Below, piece after piece: positions 61,135-64,000 of a DNA stretch of 64,000 bases (its first letter is position 1; every line of letters begins with the position of its first letter). The notes under the pieces are model-generated. The model saw only the letters and a program-made list of their open reading frames with translations. It searched no databases and was not told the DNA's origin. Origin of the DNA: Agelaius tricolor (lineage: Eukaryota > Chordata > Aves > Passeriformes > Icteridae); contig JALJCS010000012.1 of NCBI GenBank assembly GCA_023055355.1, forward strand, positions 10,452,501 through 10,516,500, given 5' to 3'. Position numbers and translations under genes: made by a program.

Positions 61135-64000
61135 CAGCCTCAATGGATACTACATTGCTCTCCAAGCATTTAACTGGGTATATAAAATACTCTGTTCTGG
61201 AATAAGTGCTGCAGACCCTTACTTTGATTTAGCCAAGTCACTCTACAAAGGCTTCTTTTGAGTTCAATGGGGCTGTGCATGGAGTGACACTTCAAAGTCA
61301 GAACAGTAGCAGCCAATTCAGTGCAATGAATATCTTGCAATCAAACAAATATATAATTCAAAATTCCTTGGTCTCCAGACACTATGGAAAGTTGTAAAAT
61401 AAGTGGAAAACATGGCCTTTCTTCCCTTATTTTATGAAAGGCAGTAAAGTCTCCTCTAACAGCAATGAGCCATTGCCATAAATCTAAATGGAGAAAGCCT
61501 GTTCCCTGAGCAAAGACAAAACAAGTTACTGTATATCACAGCAGAGGAAGGATCTAAAGATCAAAGGGTAAATACCATTTCCTGCAATGTGTTTTTCCAG
61601 GATACAGCTTACTCAGCTCCTAAGTTGTTCTACAGTAGAGAAAAAAAAAAAATGAAAGGGTGGGAGAAGTGCATGTTTAGGCTCTGGTAGATAAACACCC
61701 AGATACCAAAAATAGAGCCATGCTTGTGCAGTAGAAACAATGTATCTAGTCATATGAAATGACCCCTTTATTGTTATATATTTTTCCCCCCTAGTATTTA
61801 GTTTGATATATTCCTTTCTCATATTCAAGGGATCTTTAGGATCTCTTGAAGCTGTACAAATGAGAAGTGTGGCTCTGGACTCTATCTCCTAACTGCATGC
61901 CTTGTTTTGCTGTGGAGAGCAGTGCTCACTCAATGGCTCCTGATGGCCTGTGGATAAAGGCCATTTCACCACTCTATTCCTAGCATGGCATGTAGGTCTC
62001 TTCTTAAATATAAGAAACATCCTGTACAACATTACATGAGGAACAGAGAAAACACATCCCCAAAAACCAGCTATAAATACAAAAGCAATTGCAATTTTGT
62101 AAGAGCTTTCTGAAAGGCTTCAAATTCCAGCTCTCAAAGTTGTCATACTAAAGACTTTCTCTTCACTGCATTATATCCTTTACCTGTATTGATGATTCCT
62201 TTGCATTACAATGCTGCAAGATTTTCCCAAGAGATTCTTACAGAGCCACTGGAAATATGATGGATTCTCACAAAAATGCTGTGATAGGGAAAGCAACAGA
62301 AGTGATCTGGAGTCCTTCTCACACGCTGAACCACTCAAACACCTCCCAGTACGGTTGCTCTGACAGACAAAGATGCTTCTACCTTACAAAGGGAAAAGAT
62401 GGGGTAGGGGTAGATGTGCTGCCACTGTGGGAAGATGAAATGCCACACTGAACAGTGCTGCCTTTCAGCACACACACAGCCAGGGGCCACAACAACTTGA
62501 GGCCAGGCAGCCAGACCCTCCTGCCACAGTGCCAGGGAGAGCCCTGAGCAAGGACTCCAAGGCAGAACATCCTGGGGAGTGCTGAGGGGCCAGGAGGCAA
62601 AAGTCATTTTTGCATTTCTGTTAAGACTACATAAACTGTTCTGTTTACCATATGGGCACAATTCAACAGTGAGGAAGAAGATCTCAGCTTAAAGACAGGG
62701 GATTGAGCAAATTAATCATGGAAACTGGAGTTACAAGTCCCCTCAGGTAGGTGAGGTCTATAGTCAAAAATACAGAGTCCTGCAAAAGCCAGTCATAACC
62801 TCTCTCAAAAGAAACATCATTAAAACAATGTTGCATTCCTCCTTTTCTATTTTTGTTCCCCCCAGGAGGGAGAAACTGAACCTGCCCTGGCCTCCTAACA
62901 CCAATCAATCAGAAAGGGCCATAGCCTATGCTGGGCTGAGGCACACACAGCAGTGTTGGTCACAATTCAGAAGTCACCATGTAGCCACTTCCCACCTGAC
63001 AGACAGATATCCCTGTGGACATGGGGAAAATAATTCTTGCCATGTGGTAAGCGTGGGTGAAGTCGAACTTTTCCAAAAGGTGCCTACCACAGGCAGCCCA
63101 GAGCAAAGACACTTCTTGGCATTTTTTTACCCCAAAGCAAGAACCTGAGGTTTCTCTTGATTTGCTTTCCCCTGACAACTAGGGACTGCACTCCTTTTGT
63201 TCTGGAAGCCAAAGGGAGGTTCATTTTCCATTCTCCTCCCAACCAAAGCTCTATGACAGATTTTCCTGACTCAAGAAACAAACTACTTACTTATCTCAGT
63301 GAAGAGAGAGATCTTCAGGTGTGCCCCAGAGGGAGATACCCCCTGGTTTGGGAAATCACTTGAGAATAGAATTTACCCTCATTTGTCAGAGTAGCTAGCA
63401 GTGGTAGGGACCCCTTCTTGTCTGTTCTTCACCTTATCAACTGTCCAAACCCTTAGGTACAAGAGGAAGCTTTCTGGGTGCTCCCCAGAGAGCCCTTGCA
63501 GCCACATGGCTGCAGCTCTCCTGCCCCTGTCCTGTGATCACAGCCAACAAGGAACAGGAGGTCTCTGCACCATCCCTACTTTCAGCAGTCCATAAGCTGA
63601 CAAACCATTTCTTTCTGTCCATATAACATGTCTCTGCCTCCAGAAGCACAAATGCATCCCTCAGACCCTAGTCCTAGCTACTCTGGATAATGTTGATGAA
63701 GATGAACTAATATCACAATTAGCCTTCCTCTATCCTCAAGCTGCCAATAACTTGCAGCAATATATTTAAATATAATCCATGCAGGAATCAACATTCCTTC
63801 TTAGCTTTATAGCAGCTTTTCATCCACTGGTTTTGTTTTAAAGAGTCAAAAATAAATCACAAAAGCCAGGGAAAAACATGGTGAAATTGAAGCTATATTG
63901 AAATGACATCAAGTAAATGAAATTAGTAAAACACAATGACATTGCACATTGACATTAAAGTGTGTTTTTAAAATAGCACAGCTACAATCAGTTTTGGCAC

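Larger units (their letters stand above)
58631..64000. other. Non-coding DNA, no gene recognised
   Basis: Open frames reach 112 codons (60640-60978, minus) and are unrecognised. 62330-63600 is somewhat GC-richer and holds a splice-flanked 44-base segment at 63003-63046. Paired FOX-like sites and a perfect hairpin are listed separately. Confidence 0.5.

Overview
The window looks like AT-rich, CpG-poor, non-coding nuclear DNA from a bird. The organism call rests on five recognisable CR1 retrotransposon fragments, the dominant avian LINE. Their 3' ends carry the usual wording (AGAATGGTTTGGGTTGGAAA on one strand, GGTCCCTTCCAACCCATCCC on the other). I see no Alu, L1, B1 or other mammalian repeat. 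Recognised interspersed repeats cover only about 3% of the window, as is usual for bird intergenic or long-intron DNA. Species and chromosome cannot be told from what I can see.

No protein-coding gene can be supported. The longest open frames are 136, 135, 125, 122, 113 and 112 codons. They are scattered on both strands and resemble no protein family I recognise. There is no tRNA, rRNA, CRISPR array, operon or intact transposon. The window is most simply an intergenic stretch or part of a very long intron, so no set of genes works together here.

Layout: 1-365 is plain AT-rich sequence. 366-655 is a GC-rich island ending in a complete-looking poly(A) site. 1325-1480 is a CpG-containing, conserved-looking segment. 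4367-4389 is an uninterrupted run of 23 G. CR1 fragments lie at 7443-7908 (-), 13523-13652 (-), 32272-33110 (-), 55281-55399 (+) and 58446-58630 (+), with a doubtful one at 36151-36180. A/C- or T/G-rich low-complexity tracts lie at 16338-16464, 28121-28172 and 46176-46226. A decayed three-copy tandem repeat lies at 20304-20396.

The most interesting non-repeat signal is at 24321-24350. Three ATGC-starting, octamer-like sites (ATGCTAAT, ATGCAAAT, ATGCATTA) begin exactly 10 bp apart, with FOX-, PBX- and homeodomain-like words close downstream. It looks like an enhancer core. Other possible regulatory segments are at 31840-31990, 56290-56480 and 59870-59925. Several exact or near-exact short hairpins occur (2821-2847, 37181-37204, 61111-61134). 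A few segments have good splice signals on both sides and an open frame (best: 52681-52747 on the minus strand), but such segments turn up by chance and none is called as an exon. I found no previously undescribed biological system that I could defend.
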